Source: Amarobacillus sp046328225 (GTDB lineage Bacteria; Chloroflexota; Dehalococcoidia; Tepidiformales; Tepidiformaceae). Taken from it: a DNA stretch of 64,000 bases. A model generated the notes under the pieces. The model saw nothing but the letters and a program-made list of their open reading frames with translations. It searched no databases and had not been told where the DNA came from. This document shows positions 1 to 8,400 of this stretch, one piece after another. Within the stretch, counting starts at the first letter, position 1, and every line of letters begins with the position of its first letter. A program made the position numbers and the translations under genes. The DNA is taken from contig JAXLWZ010000010.1 of NCBI GenBank assembly GCA_046328225.1, positions 62,001-126,000 of the forward strand. Reading direction: 5' to 3'.

Positions 1-763
1 CGATGCGTGCCGCGTTCCATTCGGCGAGGTGCGGCGCCAGCACGCGCAGCGCGGCCGCCTGCAATTCCGACATCCGGTAGTTGTAGCCCGGTTCGACGTG
101 GACGTGGCGCGCCGCCTGCCCGTGATTCCGAAGGCTCGCCACCCGCTCGGCGATGGCGGCGTCGTTCGTCAGGACCATACCGCCTTCGCCCACGGTGCCG
201 ACGTTTTTCGTCGGGTAGAAGCTCAGGCAGCCTGCGTCCGAAAGCGTCCCCGCGAACCCGCCGCTTAGCATCGCGCCATGGGCCTGGCAGGCATCCTCGA
301 TCAGCTTCAGCCCGTGCCGCGTCGCGATCGCCCGCAGCGCTGGCATATCCGCCACTTCCCCATACAGGTGCACCGCGATGATCGCCCGCGTCCGCGGCGT
401 AATTCGGCGCTCCACGTCCGCCGGGTCGATCACGTGGCCGCCCTCGACGATTTCCGCGAACACCGGCGTCGCGCCTGCGAGCGAGATCGCCTCCGCCGTC
501 GCGATGAACGTGTTCGCGACCGTGATCACTTCGTCGCCATGGCCTACGCCGCACGCCTGGAGCGCCAGGTGCAGCGCCGCCGTGCCGCTGTTGACGGCCA
601 ACGCGTGGGGCACGCCATACGCCGCCGCGAACTCCCGTTCGAACGACTCCACTTCGTGTCCCTGCACGAACGCGCCCGAATCCACCACCCGCGCGAACGC
701 CTCGATGAGCGCGTCACGCGTCGGCGCGTGCAGCCGGCTCATATCGACAAACGGGACCTTCAT
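1..763 (-). CDS. DegT/DnrJ/EryC1/StrS-family sugar aminotransferase (partial, C-terminus outside window)
   Basis: PLP-dependent aminotransferase of nucleotide-sugar biosynthesis, probably making an amino sugar for a surface polysaccharide. The translation opens MKVPFVDMSRL and shows the family pattern NSGTAALHLAL, a DEVI segment, ANTFIATAEAI, the EDACQAHGA segment whose Asp contacts PLP, and SFYPTKNVGTVGEGG containing the Schiff-base lysine. About 254 of roughly 370 residues are present; the rest runs off the left edge. The ATG at 763 overlaps the stop of the upstream dehydrogenase by four bases (ATGA), so the two are translationally coupled, as in 3-amino-sugar pathways where an Idh-type oxidase makes the ketone that this enzyme aminates. 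Family call is firm; the sugar substrate is unknown. Confidence 0.93.
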   Translation of the reverse strand, partial: MKVPFVDMSRLHAPTRDALIEAFARVVDSGAFVQGHEVESFEREFAAAYGVPHALAVNSGTAALHLALQACGVGHGDEVITVANTFIATAEAISLAGATPVFAEIVEGGHVIDPADVERRITPRTRAIIAVHLYGEVADMPALRAIATRHGLKLIEDACQAHGAMLSGGFAGTLSDAGCLSFYPTKNVGTVGEGGMVLTNDAAIAERVASLRNHGQAARHVHVEPGYNYRMSELQAAALRVLAPHLAEWNAARI

Positions 764-1830
764 GCCGCCACCTCCACCGGGTATCCGCCGCGCCGGAGCG
801 ATTCCTGCGCGGCCTCGATGATGCGAACCACCCGCAGCCCGAGCTCGCCCCCCGAAACTGGCAGCTCCTCACCCCGGACCACGCGCGCGAAGTGCGCCGT
901 CTCCGCCGCGAGCGCCTCCATCTTGTCCAGCCGCGGTGCCACCACGTCGCCCGTGCGGTACTCGACCAGGCTGCGGTAGATGTCCTCCTGCGAAGCGCAC
1001 AATCGCGCACCCGAGTCGTACACCTTCAGCTTCTCGTCGATTTCCGCGTCGTCGTACACCAGCATCTTCTTGCTGCCGCCGATGATCGTCCGGCGCACCT
1101 TTGTCGGTGCCAGCCAGTTCACATGGAAGTGCGCCAGCAAGGGCGGCTCGAACTGGATCGTGATGTACGCGATGTTCTCCACGTTCGTATCCACATGCCG
1201 CGCCCCGAACGCCGAAACGCTCCGGATCGGGATGTCGATGAGGTGCAGCATGATCGAGATGTCGTGCGGTGCCAGGTCCCAGATCACGTTCGTTTCGTGC
1301 TGGAACAAGCCAAGATTGATGCGCGTCGAGTCGTAGTAGTAGACATCGCCAACCTCGCCCGACTCGAAGTAGCGCTTCATCCGCTTCACCGCTCCCGTGA
1401 AGAGGAACGTGTGGTCGACCGCGAGCGTGCGGCCGCAGCGGCGCGCCAGCTCCACCATCTCCTCCGCATCCGCGACGCTCGTCGCCAGCGGCTTTTCCAC
1501 CAGCACGTGCTTCCCCGACTCCAGCGCGCGAACGACCAGGTCGTGATGCGTTTCGGGCGGCGTCGCCACCACCACGGCGTCGATCGCCGGGTCCCGCAGG
1601 ACCTCGTTCGCGTCCGTGGTCAGGTAGGTCGCCGGGTGGTTCGCCCTTGCGGCCATGAGCCGTTTCGTGCTGAGGTCGGCGATGGCGGCCAGCGTCGTCT
1701 CGCTGTGCTGGGCGATGTTGCGCGCGAGGTTCGGGCCCCAGTAGCCATAGCCAAGGACCCCCACGCGCACCGGGTCCGGCCCCACTGCGGTGGAGGGCAC
1801 GCTCGACGGGCGAGGCAGAAGCGTTGTCAT
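760..1830 (-). CDS. Gfo/Idh/MocA-family NAD(P)-dependent sugar dehydrogenase
   Basis: Predicted to oxidise a nucleotide-linked sugar to a keto intermediate for the following aminotransferase (WlbA/WbpB-like role, inferred from pairing). The Rossmann fold begins at VGVLGYGYWGPNLARN; the hallmark VEKPLA motif follows, and DLAPHDISIMLHLI supplies the catalytic-region His/Asp. I chose the ATG at 1830 (356 aa) because the homologous sequence starts about 20 residues later; a longer frame to 1953 adds low-complexity sequence that would also run into the inverted repeat at 1952. It is transcribed away from the helicase cassette. Substrate not determinable. Confidence 0.92.
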   Translation of the reverse strand: MTTLLPRPSSVPSTAVGPDPVRVGVLGYGYWGPNLARNIAQHSETTLAAIADLSTKRLMAARANHPATYLTTDANEVLRDPAIDAVVVATPPETHHDLVVRALESGKHVLVEKPLATSVADAEEMVELARRCGRTLAVDHTFLFTGAVKRMKRYFESGEVGDVYYYDSTRINLGLFQHETNVIWDLAPHDISIMLHLIDIPIRSVSAFGARHVDTNVENIAYITIQFEPPLLAHFHVNWLAPTKVRRTIIGGSKKMLVYDDAEIDEKLKVYDSGARLCASQEDIYRSLVEYRTGDVVAPRLDKMEALAAETAHFARVVRGEELPVSGGELGLRVVRIIEAAQESLRRGGYPVEVAA

Positions 1831-1853
1831 AGGTTGATAGTCGGCCGCAATCG

Positions 1854-1867
1854 TGGAGGGCGGATTG
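1854..1867. repeat. 14-base direct repeat, copy 1 (copy 2 at 2014-2027)
   Basis: The sequence TGGAGGGCGGATTG occurs here and again at 2014-2027, where it contains the Shine-Dalgarno of the 1133-aa cassette gene and ends on the first base of its GTG start. The copies are 160 bases apart in the divergent intergenic region. Copy 1 lies just upstream of the dehydrogenase start on the opposite strand. Function unknown; it could be a duplicated fragment or a chance match in GC-rich DNA. Confidence 0.6.
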
Positions 1868-1928
1868 AGGCATGGTTGCAGCTCCGTCCACCATTCGGTG
1901 ACCGCCAGGAAACGAAAGGAACAACCGG

Positions 1929-1941
1929 GTAACCGCCGCCC
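1929..1941. repeat. 13-base direct repeat, left boundary of helicase cassette (right copy 10098-10110)
   Basis: GTAACCGCCGCCC is present exactly here and at 10098-10110, so the two copies bracket the promoter, operator and both genes of the cassette (about 8.2 kb). Both are preceded by CCGG, with a one-base offset. No integrase or transposase lies between them. This could be a relic of insertion (target duplication or recombination site) or coincidence in GC-rich sequence. Confidence 0.55.
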
Positions 1942-1951
1942 CCGCCAGATC

Positions 1952-1974
1952 ATCGCGACAGGAGTTGTCGCGAT
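1952..1974. promoter_or_regulatory. Perfect inverted repeat, candidate operator of the helicase cassette
   Basis: ATCGCGACA-GGAGT-TGTCGCGAT is a perfect 9-base inverted repeat with a 5-base centre; outer GATC copies (1948-1951 and 1978-1981) extend it imperfectly. Its last base is the first base of the proposed -35 box, a placement typical of a dimeric HTH regulator. It is followed by no T-run and no gene converges on it, so an operator is more likely than a terminator. The cognate regulator is not encoded in the cassette. Confidence 0.6.
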
Positions 1975-2002
1975 TGTGATCTCAGAATCCCCCGCGTAGG
2001 AT
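1974..2002 (+). promoter_or_regulatory. Predicted sigma-70-type promoter of the helicase cassette
   Basis: TTGTGA (1974-1979), a 17-base spacer, then TAGGAT (1997-2002). Transcription would begin near 2009, giving a leader of about 18 bases that carries GGAGGG (2015-2020) six bases before the GTG start at 2027. Spacing and context are good; it has not been scored computationally. Confidence 0.6.
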
Positions 2003-2026
2003 CCTCGGCGCTATGGAGGGCGGATT

Positions 2027-5000
2027 GTGGGCGGTGCAAAGGAACTGAACCAGGCACTCGCGGAGCGCATCAAACACGTTCAGCTCATCGGCGAGATCCA
2101 GCTCACGGACGACGAGTTCAAGCAGGCAGTCCAGGAAATCCGCGATCTCGTACGGCGACGCCAGGATCCGGGTGATTATCCGAGCATGCTGGCCGCCGTC
2201 ATCACGGAGATCGCCGCGCGCCAATCCGACGGGATCACCCTCTGGCCCCACGTGGCGGACGCGCTCGCCCTGAACGAAGACCAGGAGAAGGAACTCGGTT
2301 CCTGGTATGTCAAATACCTGAGGAGCAAACAGCTCCCGGACTTCGAGTATCTCGTTCGAAGCGAGAGCGCAATGCGATACCGGACGCGCGTCCTCGCGCA
2401 CGCGCTCGTCCCGCGTCTCCTCGTACCGCGTTTGATGGAATACGTCCTCTGGCCAGCGGTCACCACTCCCGAAGGCGCAGGCTCGACCGGGGATGAGATT
2501 CAGCAGAACCTCGCCCGCCGACCAGCGGATGAGCGCATGCCTCGCTCGCTGCGCAGGTTCATCGTCTACGGAGGTCCGGCCGCCCGCGACGTCCTCGACC
2601 GATGCCTCGCGTTCGCCCGGCACATCGCCGAACAGCGCGCCGACAGTGGCTACGGCCTGCCACCCTGGCTGCGCGATGCGATCAAGGAATGGGTCCTGGC
2701 GCGCCCGGTCGCCGAACGCGCGCCCGCCGTGCTGCGCGAGGCTGCCCGTCGCCGATACAAAGTCCCGGCCCTCACCTTCGACCCCGGTCTCTGGCGAGTG
2801 GTTCTCGAACTCCCGCATCAGGATCCCGCTGTCGGCCCGCTGACCTGGCGCGTGAATGCCCCCGGCGTCCGGCCGGCCCAATACCCGGCCACGTTGCCGC
2901 TCTGGCAGCGGCTTGGCACGAAGACCGAGCATGAGCTTACCGGCAGCTTCGCCGCCCTCCAGGTTGACCTCGTAACCCCCGACGGAGGAACTGCCGCGGC
3001 ATGGAGCCTTCCCGCCCTCAGTGTCGCGCGCCCCGCGCTTTTCTTCTCAACCGCCACGCTGCGCGCGCGGTCGGGCGGCGGATTCCTCGAGGGCGATGAC
3101 TGGTACCTGCTCCGCGACGCTGCTGCTCCCATCAGCACCGACGGCGAGCTGGTGTCAATCCAACCTCCACGGGAACTGCACGGCGCCTGGGGGCGGGTCG
3201 TGGCCGAATGCGTGGGCGTCGAAGGCGGCAGCTGGTTGCGGGTCGGTGACAGCGAGTTCGAACTGGTACGCGAACCCGCCCGGGCCCGCCTCTCCGCCCC
3301 CGGTATCCCGGATTACCTGGCACCCGTCGAGGAGGGCGTGCTCGCCTTCGAAGACCAACTCCCGGAGGTCCTCATCCCGGGCACGGACGGTGATGACAGC
3401 CTGCTAAGGAACTGGCAGATCGCGGTTCGGAACGTGACTGGCGAACAGGCTGCCCGGTCACCCCGTGAACTCGGCGCCGTGTTCGACCCGGAGCAAAAGC
3501 ACTGGCGCGTCCCGCTCCAGGAACTCATCCCGCGCGAAGACGTGGGCCGCTGGGAGCTCGAAGTCGCGGGCCCCCTCGGCCAGGGCTTCCAATCGACCCT
3601 CCACCTCCTTCCGCGAATGACACTGGAGGTCCCCCGGGAAGTTGCCATCGCGGGGGCGGCGGCAGCTCCCCGCGCCGTCATGGTCGAAGTTGACGCCAGC
3701 CTTGAGGTGCTTGAACAGAAGGACCGCGCGGAGCGAGACGGCACCCTCTGGGTACTTGAAGACCGCAATCGCAACGGGCGCATCCCGTTCAACGTTCGTG
3801 ATCCCCGCAGTGGCCGCGAAGTCTCGGCGGTGGTTGTGCTTCCGACCGTGCGTTGGCGCTGGCGTGGAAATGCGCAACGGGACTACCAGAAGAAACTCAC
3901 GCGGCCGGTCAAGGAGCTCCTCAGAGGAGATTGGACGCTGGAGGTGGAAGCGCCGCGCGGCGCTCGGCTCTCGCTGACGCTCTGGGAGTCCGGAGCACGG
4001 GCCCCATCGCAGCAGGAGGAGATCGCCCGAACCTCCCCGGCAAGAGTCAGCCCGGCACGATTTGCCGACACACTCGCCGCGAGCACGGCGGCGCTGTTCC
4101 AATTCCGCCTCGAGCTTGCGCGGTCCGGCACCGAACCGGTCCGCAGCCTCGTCGCCGCCACATTCAAGCCGCCGCGCGTCTCGGGTCTCACGCCTCGCCT
4201 CGAAGGCGACGAACTTATCTTCACCTGGCATCAAGAACACGTCCGCGAGAACCTCACCATTCGCCTCGACAGCCAGTGGGCCCCCTGGGAGCAGATCGAA
4301 CCCGCACCGGCCGTTCGCGTGGGCGACCGGTGGGAGGCTCGCTTCCCGGGCATGTCCGAGTGGCCAGGCCGGTTTCGGTTCGCCATTTGGTCGGAGGACG
4401 ATTGGCTTGGGAGCGCACAGCTCTACACCCGCGGCCTCACCATCGGCGATGGCGACCTCGACCAGTACCTTCGATCGCTCCCACACAGCGTGGAGGGCCT
4501 CCTTGAGCGGGCGCTGGCGCAGCCGAACCAATCGAAGGCCATGGAGGACGTCGCCAGGCTGGCGAGCGATCCCGTCCACGCCCGCCGTCTGGTGGAGATT
4601 TTCTGCACGGTCCTCAGCAAAGAGCTGCCCGACACGTGGACCGAAGCCTCGTGGCACGCCGTCGGAGACGCCCTCGGCAAGGCCGACATCGACGTCACTC
4701 CCCTGCTGGCCGCGCTTGTCGAGGCCCCCCGGAGCGAACGCCTCCTGACGTTTGTGAGAATGCTGGGCATCCCGAGATGGCGAAGCGCCTGGCGGGTTCG
4801 CGCCCACGTTTCCGACGCCCTCCGGACCGGCCTGTGGTCGCTCTGGCCGCCACTGGGCGCCGCGTTCGACTTTTCGCTTGATGAAGAACGTGCACGCGAT
4901 CGCTGCCGCGACTACCTCGGCGTCGCCGCCGGCGACATCCCGGTGAAGGATCATGGCTCAATCGCCGGGCATCTTAGCAGCCTGAGCGGCCCCGGGGACG

Positions 5001-5428
5001 CGCTCTTCCGCCAACACACCGAGCCCGATGCCATGTTGCTCACTAACGGTGGCTGGGAGGCCTGCAAGGCCCTGACGTTCAACTCGCTACAGGGTGGAGG
5101 TGGCCCCGCTCGCGCCCTCGCCGGCGACCTTCTATCCATCGTCGACGCACTCCGCGGCCCCTACGATGACGCCAACGAAGCCATAAAGCCGAAGCTCCGG
5201 TACGACTTCTGCGCCGTGCGAACCTTCCCTGGCGCGCGCACCGGCTATGGCCTCTTCCCGGCGATGTCCCTCGCCTGGGCGCTGGAGGACCGCCTCGTGG
5301 CCCGCGGTATCCTGCCCCCAACACGCGTCCGCGCGCCACTCCTTGAGCTTCGCGGCGCATTTCCTGAACTCCACGCACATGACCTCTGCCTGGCAGAGCT
5401 GATCGTAGCTTCGAGGTTCCGCTCATGA
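2027..5428 (+). CDS. Large cassette protein of unknown function (candidate DruH-like partner of DUF1998 helicase)
   Basis: An 1133-aa protein in which I recognise no established domain and no nucleotide-binding or nuclease motif. By eye it has three parts: a helical N-terminal third (about 1-240), a long beta-rich centre (about 240-820) built of repeated sandwich-like stretches with W/F-alternating strands (for example LTWRVNAPGV, WRVPLQELIP, LRGDWTLEVE), and a helical C-terminal part. No signal peptide or membrane segment is seen. GTG start at 2027 is set by GGAGGG six bases upstream. Its stop overlaps the helicase ATG by four bases (ATGA), so the two are co-translated. A large domainless protein paired with a DUF1998 helicase is the layout recalled for Druantia type III (DruH-DruE); this is inference from architecture, not alignment. 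Confidence 0.85.
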   Translation: MGGAKELNQALAERIKHVQLIGEIQLTDDEFKQAVQEIRDLVRRRQDPGDYPSMLAAVITEIAARQSDGITLWPHVADALALNEDQEKELGSWYVKYLRSKQLPDFEYLVRSESAMRYRTRVLAHALVPRLLVPRLMEYVLWPAVTTPEGAGSTGDEIQQNLARRPADERMPRSLRRFIVYGGPAARDVLDRCLAFARHIAEQRADSGYGLPPWLRDAIKEWVLARPVAERAPAVLREAARRRYKVPALTFDPGLWRVVLELPHQDPAVGPLTWRVNAPGVRPAQYPATLPLWQRLGTKTEHELTGSFAALQVDLVTPDGGTAAAWSLPALSVARPALFFSTATLRARSGGGFLEGDDWYLLRDAAAPISTDGELVSIQPPRELHGAWGRVVAECVGVEGGSWLRVGDSEFELVREPARARLSAPGIPDYLAPVEEGVLAFEDQLPEVLIPGTDGDDSLLRNWQIAVRNVTGEQAARSPRELGAVFDPEQKHWRVPLQELIPREDVGRWELEVAGPLGQGFQSTLHLLPRMTLEVPREVAIAGAAAAPRAVMVEVDASLEVLEQKDRAERDGTLWVLEDRNRNGRIPFNVRDPRSGREVSAVVVLPTVRWRWRGNAQRDYQKKLTRPVKELLRGDWTLEVEAPRGARLSLTLWESGARAPSQQEEIARTSPARVSPARFADTLAASTAALFQFRLELARSGTEPVRSLVAATFKPPRVSGLTPRLEGDELIFTWHQEHVRENLTIRLDSQWAPWEQIEPAPAVRVGDRWEARFPGMSEWPGRFRFAIWSEDDWLGSAQLYTRGLTIGDGDLDQYLRSLPHSVEGLLERALAQPNQSKAMEDVARLASDPVHARRLVEIFCTVLSKELPDTWTEASWHAVGDALGKADIDVTPLLAALVEAPRSERLLTFVRMLGIPRWRSAWRVRAHVSDALRTGLWSLWPPLGAAFDFSLDEERARDRCRDYLGVAAGDIPVKDHGSIAGHLSSLSGPGDALFRQHTEPDAMLLTNGGWEACKALTFNSLQGGGGPARALAGDLLSIVDALRGPYDDANEAIKPKLRYDFCAVRTFPGARTGYGLFPAMSLAWALEDRLVARGILPPTRVRAPLLELRGAFPELHAHDLCLAELIVASRFRS

Positions 5429-8400
5429 CCCGTCTTGACCCCATCGCCACCCGGGATGCCATCGAGGCGGCCTACGGCCGTTATCTGCGCTCGGTGATGC
5501 GCACCAACGATCCCGCAATCAACGAAGCGATACGCAACGAGTGGACCCGCCTCGGCGAGAATGTGCCGCTTGTCGCCGGGCCTATCCTGGAATCGTCGCC
5601 GCCCTTCCGGCCCGGCCCCTCCATTCGAGACATGGTCGCGCAGGGCACCCTCTCCCAGAGCTGGCTCCAGCGGCGCATGGAGCACGGCCTGCCCATTGAC
5701 CGTCCCCTCTACGCGCACCAGTCGAAGGCGGCCGAGCACGTCGTTGGGCGCGGCCGGAACCTCGTGGTCGCCACCGGCACGGGCAGCGGCAAGACGGAGG
5801 CCTTCCTCATTCCCGTCATCGACGCTCTACTCCGCGAACAGGAAGCCGGAACGCTCGGCCCCGGCGTCCGCGCACTTCTCCTCTACCCCATGAACGCACT
5901 CGCGAATGACCAGCTCAAGCGCCTGCGCGAGCTTCTCGCGGACTGCCCCGAGATTACATTTGGCCGCTACACGAGCGAGACCAAGGATACCCACGCCCGG
6001 GCCGAGGCCGCCCGCCGCGACCTCCGCCTGCCCCCCGCCCGGCCCAACGAGCTCATTTCCCGCGACGAGATGCAGCGAACGCCACCCCACATCCTTCTCA
6101 CCAATTATGCCATGCTCGAGTACCTCCTCATGCGGCCCGGCGACCGGCCGCTGTTCGAACACGACGGCCGCGGCTGGCAATTCGTCGTGCTCGACGAGGT
6201 CCACTCCTACGACGGGGCCCTCGCCCTCGAACTGGGCATGCTCATGCGCCGGCTGCTCGACCGTGTTGGCCGGGCGCCGTCCGATGTCCGGTTCATCGGC
6301 ACATCGGCCACGCTTGGCAGCGGGGAGGGCAGTTTCCCGCAGGTCGCGACGTTCGCGTCAAACCTGTTTGGCAGCATCTTCGAGTACGTCCCGGGTGATC
6401 CCTCAAGGCGGGACGTACTCGGCGCCGAACGCCTTCGCCTGGAGCTGCCTCCTCCCGATGCCTCGATGACCCTCGCCGATGCGCTCGCCGAGGGCGACGC
6501 AACCACACGCTCCGAGAAGCTGCTCGCGATCCCGGGCGCACAGGCCCTTTTGCGGGGAATCGCCGACCGCCCTCGCCGTGCCGAGGATCTCGCCCGCGAG
6601 ATCTTCCCGGGCCAGCCCGGCGCCGTCTCGCTGACGACCGCACTGGTCGATGCCCTCGCGACTCACCGCCGGCCAGGCGAGGACCACCCCATCCTTTCAG
6701 CCCGCTACCACACGTTCGTTAGGGCGATCGAAGGACCGTCCATCTGCCTGCGCCCGCACGGGCCCAGTCACCTTCCCCGCATCTCGCTCGTCTCGGATCG
6801 GCACTGTCCCGACTGTGGCGAAGATGCGCCCATGGCCGAGTTGGCCACATGCCGCCGGTGCAACCAGTGGTACGTCCGCGGCCAGGCTCCCCGGGCCCGC
6901 CTCGAAAGAGCGGACGGATTGGATGACACCCAACCGGATGGCAGCCCGTCTTCCGTCCGGTATTTCGCCCCCATCCCGGGCGAGTTCGGTTCCGCCGACG
7001 ACGACGATGAGATCAACGACGGAGACCAGACGGCGAGCGGCGATGCCGTAGAGCTCGTCGCTTGTACCTACTGCTGGCAGCTCGGCGATGCCAGCCCGGG
7101 CTGTGCGTGCCCCTCAGAAGCTTGGAAACACTTCCGCATGGCGCCGACCACGACGACAGGTCAATCCATCCGATGCGTCAATTGCGGCGTGCCGTCCTCA
7201 ACGAGTGGCCCGCGCCGGCTACGCCTCGGATCCGACGCGCCGCCCGCCGTGCTCGCCTCGACCTTGTACGACAATCTGCCCGCCAGTCCCGATGGCGACG
7301 CCGGGAAGTTCATCTCCTTCGCCGACAGCCGTCAGGACGCGGCGTTCTTCGCTTCGTACCTGGAACGAACCTACGGAGCGATTGACCGCCGACGCCTGGT
7401 CCTGCGCGCACTTCGGCAGACCTGGGCCGCCGCGGGAGGCCCGGTCCGCCTCGAAGACGTCGCGTCCGCGCTGCGCAAGCTCGCAGACGTCGAAGGCCAC
7501 TTCGATGAACGTGAGTCGGCATATGCCCAGCTGGCTCGCGCCCGGAGCTGGCTCCTCTGGGAGCTCAGCAGTGTCGATCGCAGGCAATCGCTGGATGGCG
7601 TTGCACTCACCCTGAGACAGCTCGTCCGGCCCCGGGAGTGGAAGGCCCCTGCGGAGATGCGCGCCGAGCCCTGGAAACTCGACGATGACGAGGCCTGGCA
7701 GGTCATTCAAACGTTGCTCGGGACGCTGGTGGACTCCCAGGTCGTCTCGTTCCCGGAAGGGGTCGAAGCGGCCTGGCCGCTCTTCGCCCCCCGCAACCGC
7801 CTGCTGTTCGTCTGCGAGGACCATTCATCGCCGAAGCATGGCATTTCCTCCTGGGTCCCGGCGCGGGAGGCCAGCGAGAACCGTCGCTCCGACTACCTTG
7901 CACGCATCCTCGCGCGGAACGGCTATGCCGACCGCAAAGGGCAGCGGGCTTATGCGAATGCTCTGCTGCGGTTCATCTGGAAGGGTCTGGTCACGCCACG
8001 GGCCAAGCTCGCCGACTACGTGGTCGCGACGCATGAAGGCGCCGCTGGCGTGCGGTACCAGGCCAATTACGCGTACTGGGAATGGGCAAATCCGGCGAGC
8101 CTCCTGCGCTGCAGCCACTGCGGGCTCTGGGCGGGCGGAGCCGTCCGCGGCGTCTGCCCCACGATGCGCTGCGAAGGCACGCTGAAACCCCAACAACCCG
8201 ACCCCGACGATCATTACCGCGGGCTCTACGAGGCGCCTGGAGCCGGTCGCATGGTGGTCGAAGAGCACACCGCCCAGTGGAATGCGGCCCAGGCCGCCCT
8301 CATCCAGCAGCGCTTCCTCGACGGTGATGTGAACATTCTCAGCTGTTCCACCACCTTTGAGCTCGGCGTCGATGTGGGCGACTTGCAGACCGTCTTCCTT

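Noticed and set aside
1952..1974. Inverted repeat as a rho-independent terminator
   Set aside because: It lies between divergent genes, has no T-run and abuts a promoter, so an operator fits better.
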